A DNA stretch of 64,000 bases from Neobacillus niacini (lineage in GTDB: Bacteria; Bacillota; Bacilli; Bacillales; Cytobacillaceae): the NCBI RefSeq assembly GCF_023715415.1, contig NZ_JAMBOB010000002.1:372001-436000 (forward strand), written 5' to 3'. The stretch's first letter is position 1. Each line of letters starts with the position of its first letter. Under the pieces are notes generated by a model. That model was given only the letters and a program-made list of their open reading frames with translations. It was not told where the DNA came from and searched no databases. This document shows positions 9,443 through 18,465 of the stretch, one piece after another. The position numbers and the translations under genes are program-made.

Positions 9443-10549
9443 ATGACCAACATTAAAACGTTAGACACCCCAACCTTGCTGTTAGACCGTCAAAAGCTGT
9501 TAAAGAACATAAGTGATATCGCTAGCTTTGCAAATGAACAGGGTGTCTCTTATCGACCACATATCAAAACACATAAATCCATGAAAATAGCCCAGCTCCA
9601 GGTGGAAGCAGGAGCAGTGGGAATAACAACGGCTAAAATTAGTGAAGCAGAAGTAATGGCGACTGGAGGAATTAAGGATATATTAATCGCGTATCCCATT
9701 TCAAATCCAGACAAAATTAATAGATTAATAAAACTATTACAAAAGGGCGTTCGTCTGAAAGTATCCGTAGACAATCCTGTATCCTTAAGTAATTTACAAA
9801 GAGGACTAGAACATACACCTTATACTTTAGAAGTATGGATAAAAGTAAATTCAGGTCTCAATCGTTGTGGAGTAGAACCCGGGGAGGAAGCTGTTCTTTT
9901 AGCAAAATCAATTATGACTCATTCAAAGCTTAGACTCGGGGGGATTTTTACACATGCTGGACACTCGTATGCAGCAAATACCTATGAAGGAATTGAAAAC
10001 ATAGGCAAACAGGAAGGGCTGGCAGTCGTTGAAAGTGCAAGGGAATGTGAACAAGCTGGCATTCCAATTCCAGTTCGAAGTGTTGGTTCTACACCTACAT
10101 TCAAAATTGCAGGAAAGGTACAAGGAATCACAGAAATCAGGCCAGGTAATGCGGTGTTTTTTGACGCCATTCAAGTAGGTCTAGGTGTAACAAACATTGA
10201 GAATTGTGCACTAACTCTACTAGCATCTGTGGTGGGTATCTATAATGATAGGGTTATTTTTGATACAGGCAGTAAGTCTTTATGTTTAGACAAGGGTGCA
10301 CATGGTAATCAGAGTGTTAGCGGGTTCGGTCATATCATCGGACACCCTGAAGTAATTATCGAACGCTTATCCGAAGAGCATGGGGTAGGAGTTATAGCTC
10401 AAGAAACCAATTTAAAGTTAAATGATAAAGTACAAATCATTCCAAACCATGCCTGTCCTGTCGTTAATCAGTTTGAAGAGTATGTGGTTCATGAAAATGG
10501 ACAGGTTATCGATGTTTGGAAAGTCGACGCTAGAGGAATGGTTAAATAA
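9443..10549 (+). CDS. D-threonine aldolase / D-serine dehydratase-like PLP enzyme
   Basis: 368-residue fold-type III PLP enzyme with an alanine-racemase-like N-terminal barrel. The N-terminal segment YRPHIKTHKSMKIAQLQ carries the PLP lysine. The C-terminal HACPVVNQF matches the His-x-Cys metal site of D-threonine aldolases and eukaryotic-type D-serine dehydratases, and IRPGNAVFFDA is also typical. It should cleave or dehydrate D-beta-hydroxy amino acids in the cytoplasm. GGATGGAGG precedes the ATG. It lies 41 bases after the GNAT gene and may share its transcript. Confidence 0.88.
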   Translation: MTNIKTLDTPTLLLDRQKLLKNISDIASFANEQGVSYRPHIKTHKSMKIAQLQVEAGAVGITTAKISEAEVMATGGIKDILIAYPISNPDKINRLIKLLQKGVRLKVSVDNPVSLSNLQRGLEHTPYTLEVWIKVNSGLNRCGVEPGEEAVLLAKSIMTHSKLRLGGIFTHAGHSYAANTYEGIENIGKQEGLAVVESARECEQAGIPIPVRSVGSTPTFKIAGKVQGITEIRPGNAVFFDAIQVGLGVTNIENCALTLLASVVGIYNDRVIFDTGSKSLCLDKGAHGNQSVSGFGHIIGHPEVIIERLSEEHGVGVIAQETNLKLNDKVQIIPNHACPVVNQFEEYVVHENGQVIDVWKVDARGMVK

Positions 10550-10603
10550 ATTTCTCGGTGATCAATAGAGGACAACAAAAATATAACCCTGACTAATCCA
10601 AAT

Positions 10604-10638
10604 ACCGTCCGCAAAACATGGGCGGTGTTTATTTATTT
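10604..10638 (+). terminator. weak terminator after the aldolase gene
   Basis: ACCGTCC/GGGCGGT stem with a 9-nt loop, followed by an interrupted T-rich stretch. Confidence 0.55.
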
Positions 10639-10760
10639 ATCAAAACACAAACTGTCTATAAATTTGATGGCTACAACCTTGTTAGATATGATAATAGAAG
10701 GAATCATGTTAAGTTTCCTTAGTTCTTAAGGATAATCGTGAAGGGAGACCAACAATCATA

Positions 10761-11897
10761 ATGTTATATCTACTAATCATAATAAGCGTTCTAGCAATTG
10801 GAATCATACTCTTTATTACTATACACCCGACGTTTGGTGGCAGTCCTAGTAAGCAGGACCGTGAGCGTTATCGTTATTTTGACCATTATAAAAATAAGGA
10901 ATTTGTCAATCAAAGACCTACCGACATGAAGATGGACGTACCTACCATCCTTTCTTTAATGAAAGACTCCTTAACGGGGAAAAAAGATCGGAGTCCCATG
11001 AACCCTATTCCTATTTCTATAGATTGGGACAAGATCCACAGTGTTGAAGACAACTTGACATGGTTTGGTCATTCAACGATACTCCTCACATTAGACAAAA
11101 GGAAAATCCTGATTGACCCCATGTTTGGACCGTCTCCATCACCCGTATCATTTGTTGGCAGCAAGCGTTACAGTGAAAATCTATTATATGTGATCGAGAA
11201 GTTACCACAAATCGATGTTGTGTTAATTACACATGACCATTATGATCATTTAGACTATCCATCCATTATCAGGTTAAAAAATAGAGTGGATCATTTCATT
11301 GTCCCGCTTGGAGTAGCTGCACATTTAATGAGGTGGGGAGTAAAAGAAGATCAAATAACGGAATGTAATTGGTGGGATGAAGTCAAATGGGAAGGTTTAA
11401 CGATTGCGTCCGTTCCATCCCAGCATTTTTCCGGGAGGGGATTGTTCAATCGAAATAGTACCTTATGGAACGGCTGGGTGATCCTTGGAGTAAATCAGAG
11501 AATTTATACAAGTGGGGATGGGGGATATGGACCGCATTTTAAGCAAATTGGTGAAAAATATGGTCCTTTTGATCTCACTTTAATAGAAGGCGGCCAATAT
11601 GATAAACGGTGGTCAGCAATCCATATGCAGCCAGAAGAATCTGTTCAAGCTCATCTTGATGTAAGAGGCAAAAACATGATGCTGATACACTGGGGAGCTT
11701 TTACATTGGCGTATCATAGCTGGACAGATCCAGTAGAAAGAGCCATACATGCAGCTGAGCTAAACAAAGTTAATTTAATCGCACCAAATGTAGGGGAAAC
11801 GGTTGATTTAAATGGAAGATTCCCAGAACCTAGTTCCTGGTGGAAAGCACTTAGTACAAATATCTCTTTAAAAATTGAATCCTCAACTCCAAAGTAA
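10761..11897 (+). CDS. membrane-anchored MBL-fold metallo-hydrolase (UlaG/NAPE-PLD-like)
   Basis: 378-residue metallo-beta-lactamase-fold hydrolase. Residues 1-20 form an N-terminal membrane helix. The dimetal signature is LITHDHYDHLD, preceded by WFGHSTILL and DPMFG, and later metal ligands lie in SGDGGYGPHF and HWGAFTLAYH. This layout matches the NAPE-PLD/UlaG-like branch (phospholipase D-like or lactonase activities); the substrate is not predictable. Single gene with its own ribosome site (AAGGGAG). Confidence 0.85.
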   Translation: MLYLLIIISVLAIGIILFITIHPTFGGSPSKQDRERYRYFDHYKNKEFVNQRPTDMKMDVPTILSLMKDSLTGKKDRSPMNPIPISIDWDKIHSVEDNLTWFGHSTILLTLDKRKILIDPMFGPSPSPVSFVGSKRYSENLLYVIEKLPQIDVVLITHDHYDHLDYPSIIRLKNRVDHFIVPLGVAAHLMRWGVKEDQITECNWWDEVKWEGLTIASVPSQHFSGRGLFNRNSTLWNGWVILGVNQRIYTSGDGGYGPHFKQIGEKYGPFDLTLIEGGQYDKRWSAIHMQPEESVQAHLDVRGKNMMLIHWGAFTLAYHSWTDPVERAIHAAELNKVNLIAPNVGETVDLNGRFPEPSSWWKALSTNISLKIESSTPK

Positions 11898-12146
11898 ATA
11901 ACCGATTTCATCACTTTTTATAAAATGGTTTGCGACAAGACACTTCGCTTACTATTATTGGCTTTATCTTTGTCTTAGGCTCTTTTCTAACAGATTGGTG
12001 CTTTAATCAATATGGAAAGGAACGTTCCATTTGTATACATACAACATTCTATACGAAAAGAGCCTTGTCTTAATAGGAAATATTGTTTTATAAAGAATAT
12101 GTCGATTTTAAGTCCTAAGGTAGTACTGCAGATAAATTGTCAAGTA

Positions 12147-12175
12147 TTACTATTTTTCTTTTTGAACAGTATAAT
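12147..12175 (+). promoter_or_regulatory. predicted SigA promoter of the DUF4317 gene
   Basis: TTACTA (12147-12152), 17-nt spacer, TATAAT (12170-12175). Transcription would start near 12182, which supports the ATG at 12196 over the in-frame ATG at 12181. The stretch 11898-12146 contains no gene I can support. Confidence 0.55.
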
Positions 12176-12195
12176 CATGGATGGGAGTTGAGAAA

Positions 12196-13356
12196 ATGAA
12201 TGCAAAAGACATAGCTAATATCCGGAAACAGTTTAAATTGAACAATGATCTTATGAAAATTCGCGAAATCTTAAATGTTTATGTTCAGAAAGAATCAGGT
12301 GAGATTTACCACTCCGTCATTTCACCATTTGAAATGCTAGAACAGGAGTCGCAAGAATTATTTTTGATGAACTTTAAGAAGATTTTAACAGGGGCTCTCG
12401 ATGCCAAATTATTTGAGCTGAAGTTTCATCGAGATGCAGAAGATAGTACCCAAATGATTCTCTTTGATGGATTGCAAAGTGATACAACCGATGATTGGAT
12501 AGAATATATGCACCAAATCGTAGGAAAAATGTTTGCTCATACGGTTTATGAATTTGATACAGTGGTAACGTTTATCCGAGGAGAATATCGCAAAGCGACC
12601 AAAAAACGAGATCCAGAATCCGGAGAAGGCGGAGATGACGCGGTTTATTCCAACGAGTTTATTCTCTGCAGTCTTAATAAAACCGACCAGCCGAAAAAAG
12701 CTTTGGTATTTGATTATGTTGAAAGAGAATTTAGATCAAATAACGCCTTTGATCCAATTATTAATTTAGCGCAGCCATTGTCAGGATTTTTGTTCCCTGC
12801 TTTCAATGATAACGCGGCAGATGTGAACCATATCCTATATTGTGCTGGTAAAGCAAATCAACCAGATGAAACATTTATCGAACAGGTACTCAATTGCGAA
12901 GAAATCATTACGGCTATGGAGGAAAAGGATAGCTTTGAACTAATTCTGAATAAAGTAATTGGAGATACAGTAGATGCCCAGGTAATTTCTAATGTCTATG
13001 AGGAAATTGACAGGGTGGTTCAAGAGAATAAGGAAAATGAGGAAAGTGAAGCACCTAAGTTGGATTCTCGAGATATCGAACGGATTTTAACCGTCAGCGG
13101 CGTTGAAAATATAGACACTGCTAAAGTGGAACATGCATTCAAAGCGATTGTAGATGATGAAAAACATGAGTTAAAAGCAAGCAATTTAGTCCCTAAATCG
13201 GTAAAAATTGAAACAAAGGTTGCAAACTTATCTCTCAGTCCGATGGATTTGAAACATGTAAAATATATTATGTTTCAAGGTAAACGGTGTTTATTGTTGG
13301 AAATCGATGATGATGTTATCGTTGAAGGATTCAGGCTAGAATCAGAAATACACTAA
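12196..13356 (+). CDS. DUF4317 family protein
   Basis: 386-residue cytoplasmic protein of the DUF4317 family found in Bacilli and Clostridia; function unknown. The N-terminus MNAKDIANIRKQFKLNNDLMKI is the family's characteristic opening. The protein is acidic, has no membrane segments, and no catalytic motif is evident. The start at 12196 is chosen because GGGAGTTG lies just upstream and because of that conserved opening. Followed by a strong inverted repeat shared with the convergent AraC gene. Confidence 0.88.
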   Translation: MNAKDIANIRKQFKLNNDLMKIREILNVYVQKESGEIYHSVISPFEMLEQESQELFLMNFKKILTGALDAKLFELKFHRDAEDSTQMILFDGLQSDTTDDWIEYMHQIVGKMFAHTVYEFDTVVTFIRGEYRKATKKRDPESGEGGDDAVYSNEFILCSLNKTDQPKKALVFDYVEREFRSNNAFDPIINLAQPLSGFLFPAFNDNAADVNHILYCAGKANQPDETFIEQVLNCEEIITAMEEKDSFELILNKVIGDTVDAQVISNVYEEIDRVVQENKENEESEAPKLDSRDIERILTVSGVENIDTAKVEHAFKAIVDDEKHELKASNLVPKSVKIETKVANLSLSPMDLKHVKYIMFQGKRCLLLEIDDDVIVEGFRLESEIH

Positions 13357-13362
13357 TGTAGT

Positions 13363-13410
13363 GGGTCAGTCCCTTTTGCTTTAACGCAATAGGGGATTGA
13401 CCCTATTTTC
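13363..13410. terminator. terminator between convergent DUF4317 and AraC genes
   Basis: GGGTCA-x-TCCC pairs with GGGGA-x-TGACCC across a loop, followed on the plus strand by TATTTTC. It fills the whole gap between the two stop codons. Confidence 0.7.
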
Positions 13411-14319
13411 TTACTGTTTATATTCCTTTTGCAAATTTTTAGGAGAAAGATTGTATTCCTTTTTGAATAGTCTATAAAAACTTGAATAATCAGGAAAACC
13501 GCATTTTAAGGCAATTTTCTCTATCGGAATCTGATTTTGTTTAATCATCGTAACCGCAAAGGATAACCGTTTTAGTGATACATACCGGTAAAAAGGAAGG
13601 TTCATGTGTTTTTTAAAATAATGTGAAAAATAGTACCTATTTAAATGAAAATAGCTTGAAACTTTGTCTAAGCTTAAATCTGGTTCCGCTAAGTGGGATT
13701 CAATGTATTCCAGTATTGACACGATCCTTTCGTCGTGTTCTTGCTTGTTATTTAGGTTTGGCAAACTGCTAGCAGGATCAAATATGATTTGAAGCACTTG
13801 GAATAAGAGATATTGTAAGGTGAAGGAAAAATTTTCTTCACCATTTTTTATTCTATGAGTCATTTCATGCAGTAAAGAGATGATTTCTTGAAAATTCGCT
13901 GCATTCAGATGTAACACATAAGACCCTTGTGTTTTTTGATAAACAATATTCTCATTTATAGATGGTGAGACTGTTACAAAGTTAGCCATTAAACGATTAC
14001 TAATGTTGATGATGATTCGTTCATAGTCATCGATATTCTTAACGATTGCTTGATGAACCGCAGTAGCAGGCACCACTACAATATCCCCTCTCCTAAGGGT
14101 GTAGGTCTTTCCTTCACAGAAAAAATTACAATCTCCGCCTAAAAATACCAAAATCTCCAAACAATCGTGAGTATGTAAGCGAAATAAAGGATCTAATTGA
14201 TAAAATCGTTCTGCGGATTCGTTATATTTTTTGAGCAAATTATAGGATTGATTTTTATGGCTAAAATCATGAATTTCAAAAGATTGATTGACTACTGGGA
14301 TATGTATCGACTGTTTCAT
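13411..14319 (-). CDS. AraC family transcriptional regulator (cupin sensor)
   Basis: 302-residue regulator. The N-terminal cupin domain (about 40-140; RLHTHDCLEILVFLGGDCNFF and LRRGDIVVVPATAVH) probably binds a sugar, and the C-terminal AraC/XylS double helix-turn-helix (about 200-300) includes YFHLNRYYFSHYFKKHM and KCGFPDYSSFYRLFKKEY. It is transcribed divergently from the family 3 glycosidase across a 193-base spacer, so that gene is the likely target (inference). Confidence 0.9.
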   Translation of the reverse strand: MKQSIHIPVVNQSFEIHDFSHKNQSYNLLKKYNESAERFYQLDPLFRLHTHDCLEILVFLGGDCNFFCEGKTYTLRRGDIVVVPATAVHQAIVKNIDDYERIIINISNRLMANFVTVSPSINENIVYQKTQGSYVLHLNAANFQEIISLLHEMTHRIKNGEENFSFTLQYLLFQVLQIIFDPASSLPNLNNKQEHDERIVSILEYIESHLAEPDLSLDKVSSYFHLNRYYFSHYFKKHMNLPFYRYVSLKRLSFAVTMIKQNQIPIEKIALKCGFPDYSSFYRLFKKEYNLSPKNLQKEYKQ

Positions 14320-14512
14320 GCAGGTCGTCCTCTCAAAAAAGCAACATTTACAATATTTCTAGCAATAAATGATATTTTTTTATTACATTTTGTTGTTATT
14401 ATAACACTGTAAAAGAATTTGATATAATGATAAATCCGAAAATTGAGCACTTTAATAAAAGAGAAATTTTTGTTGGATCTAGAATCAAGGATTATGAGTA
14501 GGAGGGGTTAAA

Positions 14513-16639
14513 GTGGAAAAAAATCATAAACAACCAGAATTAGAAGTCAGGGTTAAAAACATTATTGAAGTAGATGGGTTGAAATTTAAAGACTTAAATA
14601 ATAGTGGGAAATTAGAGCCATATAAAGATTGGCGTCTAAGTCCAAAGGAACGTGCGGAGAACCTAGTTTCATTAATGAATATCGATGAAAAAGTCGGTAT
14701 GATGCTAATTAATACACGTTTTATGGGGCTTACTCAAAAAGATAAGAATAAGACCAGTCATGATGGTGTGCTAGATGAAGCAATTGTTGAAAAAGGTGAA
14801 AATATTTTTACTGCTTCTGCAAAAATGTACGGAACAACACATACAATTGAAAACATGCATTTACGTCACTTCATTCATCGAGACAATCATAGTCCGGCCG
14901 AAATGGCAGAGTGGATTAATAAAATGAATGAAGTTGCTGAGGGAACACGTCTTGGTATTCCAGTCTTAATTGCATCCAATTCTCGAAATGAAAATGGTGA
15001 ATCCATCTTTGGCATGAACGATGCAGTTGGCATATTCTCCACTTGGCCAGGAACATTAGGGCTTGCTGCAGCAGCTATGGGAGATATCAATAATGGCGGT
15101 GATGCATCACTTATTAGCCAATTTGCTAAAATTGCACATGACGAGTGGGATGCTGTTGGAATTAGAAAAGGCTATATGTATATGGCGGATACTGCTACAG
15201 ATCCTAGATGGCAGCGTACATATGGCACATTTGGAGAAGATCCAGAGTTTATTTCAGATGCAATTGGCCGCATAATTGACGAATTCCAGGGAAAAGAGTT
15301 AGGAAAGCATAGTATTGCTATGACAACCAAGCATTTTCCTGGCGGCGGTGCAAGGGAAAATGGCTTCGATCCTCACTATGAAGAAGGAAAGTGGAATCTA
15401 TATCCAACTCCTGGAAGCTTAGAAAAGTATCACTTACCACCATTTAGAACAGCGGTCGAACATGGAACTTCTTCGATTATGCCATATTATTCAATCCCTC
15501 GTATCAATAAGAGTACGGTGCAAGAATTCGAGGGTGAAGATATTCCATTTGAAGAAGTTGGATTTACGTTTAATCATTATTTCTTACAAACCATCCTTAG
15601 AGACAAACTAGGATTCAAAGGCTATGTAAATAGTGACAGCGGAATAGTGAATAAAATGGCTTGGGGCCAAGAAACGAAAACCGAGGCAGAACGTTTTGCA
15701 AAAGCAGTCAATGCCGGTACAGACCTTGTTGCGGATACAAATGATATTGAGAATCTTAAAAAAGCAATCGAAAGTGGCTGGATTAGTGAAAAGCGTATTA
15801 ATGAAGCGAATACACGCTTACTAGAAGAAATGTTTACGTTAGGATTATTCGATGATCGTACGTATGTTTCTCCTGAACAGGCTGCAGAAGTAGTTAGCAC
15901 ACCAGCTCACTGGGAAGCGGCATATGAAGCTCATAAAAAATCTATAACCGTTCTTAAGAATTCAAATCAAACATTACCTTTAACAGCTGAAAAACTTAAC
16001 GGTAAGAAAGTGTATGTTGAGGTTTTCCATAAGGATCAAAAACTAGCAGATATGTACACGGAACAAGCAAGGAAAGATTGGAAAGAACTTGGAGCCATTA
16101 CTTTGACTGAAAATCATGCCGAAGCAGATGTAGCGGTATTGATTTTACAACCAAAATCTGGAAACTATTTTCATGCGACGCCTGGACTGTTAGAACTTGA
16201 ATTAGTTGAAAATAAAACGTTAAAAGCGTTAGATGGTTCTGAGTATCAAGATACGACATTAAGTGGAATGAATCATCTAAGGGAAGTTTGCGACAGCATC
16301 CATAATCGTGATGGAAAAGTCATCATCAGTGTCAATATCACATTGCCGTGGATACTTGAAAATGCGGAGCCTTTAGCAGATGCATTGGTGGCTGGTTACG
16401 ATACCTTCTTTAAGCCACAATTTGAAGTAATTACAGGCAATTTCCAACCAGTAGGCGTCCTGCCGCTGACATTGCCAGCAAGTGAAGCAGTGATTGCGGT
16501 TGATGAAAATGGAGACTGTTTCTCAAGAAATGATGTTCCAGGTTATGACAAGGACAAGTATATGCCAGAAGGAACTTCATATGCATATAAAGACAGCGAT
16601 GGTAATGTTTATAAACTTGGTCATGGACTAAAATATTAA
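14513..16639 (+). CDS. glycoside hydrolase family 3 (beta-glucosidase/exo-glycosidase-like)
   Basis: 708-residue retaining glycosidase without a signal peptide, so probably intracellular. The (beta/alpha)8 domain carries TKHFPGGGARENG and GYVNSDSG; the Asp of the latter is the expected nucleophile (NSDSG). The second alpha/beta sandwich domain begins near SITVLKNSNQTLPL, and the C-terminus is YKLGHGLKY. It starts with GTG after GGAGGGG (14501-14507). Divergent AraC regulator upstream, terminator downstream. It presumably cleaves an imported beta-glycoside; no dedicated sugar transporter is next to it. Confidence 0.9.
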   Translation: MEKNHKQPELEVRVKNIIEVDGLKFKDLNNSGKLEPYKDWRLSPKERAENLVSLMNIDEKVGMMLINTRFMGLTQKDKNKTSHDGVLDEAIVEKGENIFTASAKMYGTTHTIENMHLRHFIHRDNHSPAEMAEWINKMNEVAEGTRLGIPVLIASNSRNENGESIFGMNDAVGIFSTWPGTLGLAAAAMGDINNGGDASLISQFAKIAHDEWDAVGIRKGYMYMADTATDPRWQRTYGTFGEDPEFISDAIGRIIDEFQGKELGKHSIAMTTKHFPGGGARENGFDPHYEEGKWNLYPTPGSLEKYHLPPFRTAVEHGTSSIMPYYSIPRINKSTVQEFEGEDIPFEEVGFTFNHYFLQTILRDKLGFKGYVNSDSGIVNKMAWGQETKTEAERFAKAVNAGTDLVADTNDIENLKKAIESGWISEKRINEANTRLLEEMFTLGLFDDRTYVSPEQAAEVVSTPAHWEAAYEAHKKSITVLKNSNQTLPLTAEKLNGKKVYVEVFHKDQKLADMYTEQARKDWKELGAITLTENHAEADVAVLILQPKSGNYFHATPGLLELELVENKTLKALDGSEYQDTTLSGMNHLREVCDSIHNRDGKVIISVNITLPWILENAEPLADALVAGYDTFFKPQFEVITGNFQPVGVLPLTLPASEAVIAVDENGDCFSRNDVPGYDKDKYMPEGTSYAYKDSDGNVYKLGHGLKY

Positions 16640-16658
16640 AAAAATGGATTAACACTTA

Positions 16659-16688
16659 AAGTTAAGGTGATTTGCCTTAGCTTTTTTT
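16659..16688 (+). terminator. terminator after the GH3 gene
   Basis: AAG-x-TAAGG / CCTTA-x-CTT stem with a 7-nt loop and a T run. Confidence 0.8.
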
Positions 16689-16791
16689 GTATACAAAACT
16701 GGGTGTAACAAACTATTAGATGGATAGGTAATATGGACTAACAGTCTATTCATATATATGGGAAGGAAGTGTATAGCTAAGGAGGGACAAC

Positions 16792-17583
16792 ATGGCAGCA
16801 AATCCGATTGTTGCTAGATCATTAGACGAAATTAAATTCTGGTCTAGGATTATGAAAGAACATTCTTTATTTTTAAGTCTGGGATTCACCTATGAACAGA
16901 AACAATTAATTGAGGAAGCCCAGCAGTTTATGGCTTTATTCGAGAGAATTGAGGAGAAGCTATCCAGGTTTACGGTCAATTCGGATTTACGTCAAGTTCA
17001 AGCTTTTAATACCGAGGTTTATCAAGCAGCAGCAGCGATTTATGCCTATAAAAGGAAAGTATTAGATTTAACACTTCGCTGTCAAATCAGGCATAACAAT
17101 TTCCCTTTATTAATTGACCATATTAGCAGGGAAGCCGCATATTTTGCTAATCGTTTAAAAGAATTAAATGAAGGGATATTAGCCCCGACACCTGATTCAA
17201 TAATTGAAGAGAATGTCTTTTTCTTAAAGATTATGGCTGACCATGCAAAATTTATCGGGCACCTTTTAGATCCTTCGGAAAGAAAGTTAGTGGAGCAGGC
17301 GAGAGAATTTAGTAATGATTTTGATAAATTGTTGTTCCAGGCCGTTGATTTAGACTATATGCGGCCGCAATCTGAAACCAAACCATTACTCGATCAATTT
17401 TTAGACCAAAATAAGGTATCCGTAGCTTCATTAAGGGATTTCAAGAAAACGGCAAGAGACTTAATAGAAGAATGTCGAATAAAGAGCAACATTCATCCAC
17501 TCCTAGCTGACCATACATTTAGAGAAGCCTCTAGATTCCTAGAAATTATTGATATGTTTGAGGCTAGCCTGAGCAGAGACTAG
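16792..17583 (+). CDS. DUF2935 family protein
   Basis: 263-residue, all-helical protein made of two tandem DUF2935 repeats: EIKFWSRIMKEHSLFLSLGF near residue 12 and NVFFLKIMADHAKFIGHLL near residue 140. Each repeat carries conserved Glu/His residues (MKEH, ISREA; MADH, TFREA) that could bind metal as in ferritin-like or hemerythrin-like bundles (inference). Function is unknown in Bacilli. AAGGAGGG precedes the start. Confidence 0.88.
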   Translation: MAANPIVARSLDEIKFWSRIMKEHSLFLSLGFTYEQKQLIEEAQQFMALFERIEEKLSRFTVNSDLRQVQAFNTEVYQAAAAIYAYKRKVLDLTLRCQIRHNNFPLLIDHISREAAYFANRLKELNEGILAPTPDSIIEENVFFLKIMADHAKFIGHLLDPSERKLVEQAREFSNDFDKLLFQAVDLDYMRPQSETKPLLDQFLDQNKVSVASLRDFKKTARDLIEECRIKSNIHPLLADHTFREASRFLEIIDMFEASLSRD

Positions 17584-17612
17584 ATTAAGAGTTTAAGAGA
17601 TTAATACATGAT

Positions 17613-17655
17613 ACAAACAAACCTTCCACCTAGTAATGGTGGAAGGTTGTTTGTA
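17613..17655. terminator. long bidirectional hairpin between convergent genes
   Basis: A 17-bp stem with one bulged A (left arm 17613-17630, right arm 17639-17655) and an 8-nt loop. It serves the DUF2935 gene and the convergent GreA-like gene. Confidence 0.75.
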
Positions 17656-17687
17656 TATTATTTGGAAACGTTTTCGATATAACTAAA

Positions 17688-18155
17688 TTAGGCCTCTTTC
17701 GTTCTTGTTTCTTGATTTAAAAGGTGTCCAACAAACGAAATTTCTTTTATCGTAACCGAAAGTTCCCCGGTTGGAATTTTTAACGAAATCTTCTCACCGA
17801 TATTTTTAAAAAGAAGCTGTCTGCCCACTGGAGATAAGAAGGAAATATAGCCAAGATCCGGATTCGATTGCTCTGGATAACAAATGACGTAATCCTCTGT
17901 TTCGTTATCTTCGTCATACAATACGGTTACCTTTGTCCCGATTAACACCTTTGGAAAGAATGAAATATGATTATTTTTTTGATTCACTTTTAATAAGTCC
18001 TCAACTTCTAATACATATAAATTAAAAAAGTGTTTTAATCGGTCCTGTATTGGGGTCGATGAGAGATAAGCTTGAGTTAACTCCTTGATGTTTTCATCAA
18101 TATAAATTAGTTGTTGAACGAAGTAGTCTCTACTTTGATTCGCACTACGGTTCAT
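17688..18155 (-). CDS. GreA/GreB C-terminal-domain protein (Rnk/GreA-like)
   Basis: 155-residue protein with a helical N-terminal part (about 1-65) and a C-terminal GreA/GreB FKBP-like domain: IGTKVTVLYDEDNETEDYVIC, GYISFLSPVGRQLLFKNIGEKISLKIP. The C-terminal domain binds RNA polymerase beside the secondary channel. The N-terminal segment is shorter than, and unlike, the GreA coiled coil and lacks its acidic DDxxE tip, so transcript-cleavage stimulation is doubtful. Its start lies inside an upstream 22-codon frame, and its own ribosome site is only a run of G, so it may be translationally coupled. Confidence 0.8.
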   Translation of the reverse strand: MNRSANQSRDYFVQQLIYIDENIKELTQAYLSSTPIQDRLKHFFNLYVLEVEDLLKVNQKNNHISFFPKVLIGTKVTVLYDEDNETEDYVICYPEQSNPDLGYISFLSPVGRQLLFKNIGEKISLKIPTGELSVTIKEISFVGHLLNQETRTKEA

Positions 18156-18213
18156 AGTAGATAACCCCCAAGCTAGGATTTAACTTTTGGCAAAACTTCA
18201 TTAAATTTCTCAT
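18145..18213 (-). CDS. possible 22-codon leader peptide overlapping the GreA-like gene
   Basis: Frame MRNLMKFCQKLNPSLGVIYY-EP, preceded by a textbook ribosome site (AGGAGGA, complement of 18222-18228). Its stop lies 11 bases inside the start of the GreA-like gene, which has no good ribosome site of its own. This suggests translational coupling or a regulatory leader. It directly follows the folded element at 18245-18335. No homology is claimed. Confidence 0.5.
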   Translation of the reverse strand: MRNLMKFCQKLNPSLGVIYYEP

Positions 18214-18244
18214 AAAAAATTCCTCCTAAATAAAAAAATGAAAC

Positions 18245-18335
18245 CTTCCATACAAGAAAGCAGATAGACCAACAGTAATATTGGCGCAGCTGTTTCTGTA
18301 ATAAAGAGGACTATAGCCCCTTTACTGAATGGAAG
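18245..18335 (-). other. structured intergenic element (candidate leader RNA or dispersed repeat)
   Basis: A closing stem CTTCCAT (18245-18251)/ATGGAAG (18329-18335) encloses a CAGA/TCTG stem (18261-18264/18295-18298), an inner CCAA/TTGG hairpin (18269-18272/18281-18284) and a second arm AAAG-x-GG/CC-x-CTTT (18303-18309/18317-18323). Together these make a three-way-junction-like fold. On the minus strand it is followed by seven T and then the ribosome site of the leader peptide, so it may act as an attenuator. It does not match a riboswitch class I know. Confidence 0.45.
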
Positions 18336-18465
18336 ATATTAGTTTTATCTTAACATATATTTACCAAAATATCATGAATACCTATCACGTATGTTAAATA
18401 TCTTACTTTCATTTGGGGAACCTAAAGATTATGAAGGAATATTTTATTTTGCTTAGGAGAACAAA

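Noticed and set aside
11921..12072. An open stretch of about 47 codons (GFIFVLGSFLTDWCFNQYGK-like) between the MBL-fold gene and the DUF4317 gene.
   Set aside because: No start codon with a ribosome site and no recognisable family; it could be a decayed membrane-protein fragment, but the evidence is too thin.
16685..16698. TTTTGTATACAAAA palindrome after the GH3 terminator.
   Set aside because: Resembles the regulon motif but lacks the TGG/CCA ends, overlaps the terminator T run and is far from the cluster.
17663..17676. cre-like TGGAAACGTTTTCG downstream of the DUF2935 gene.
   Set aside because: It lies between the ends of two converging genes, where CcpA control is unlikely, and two consensus positions mismatch.
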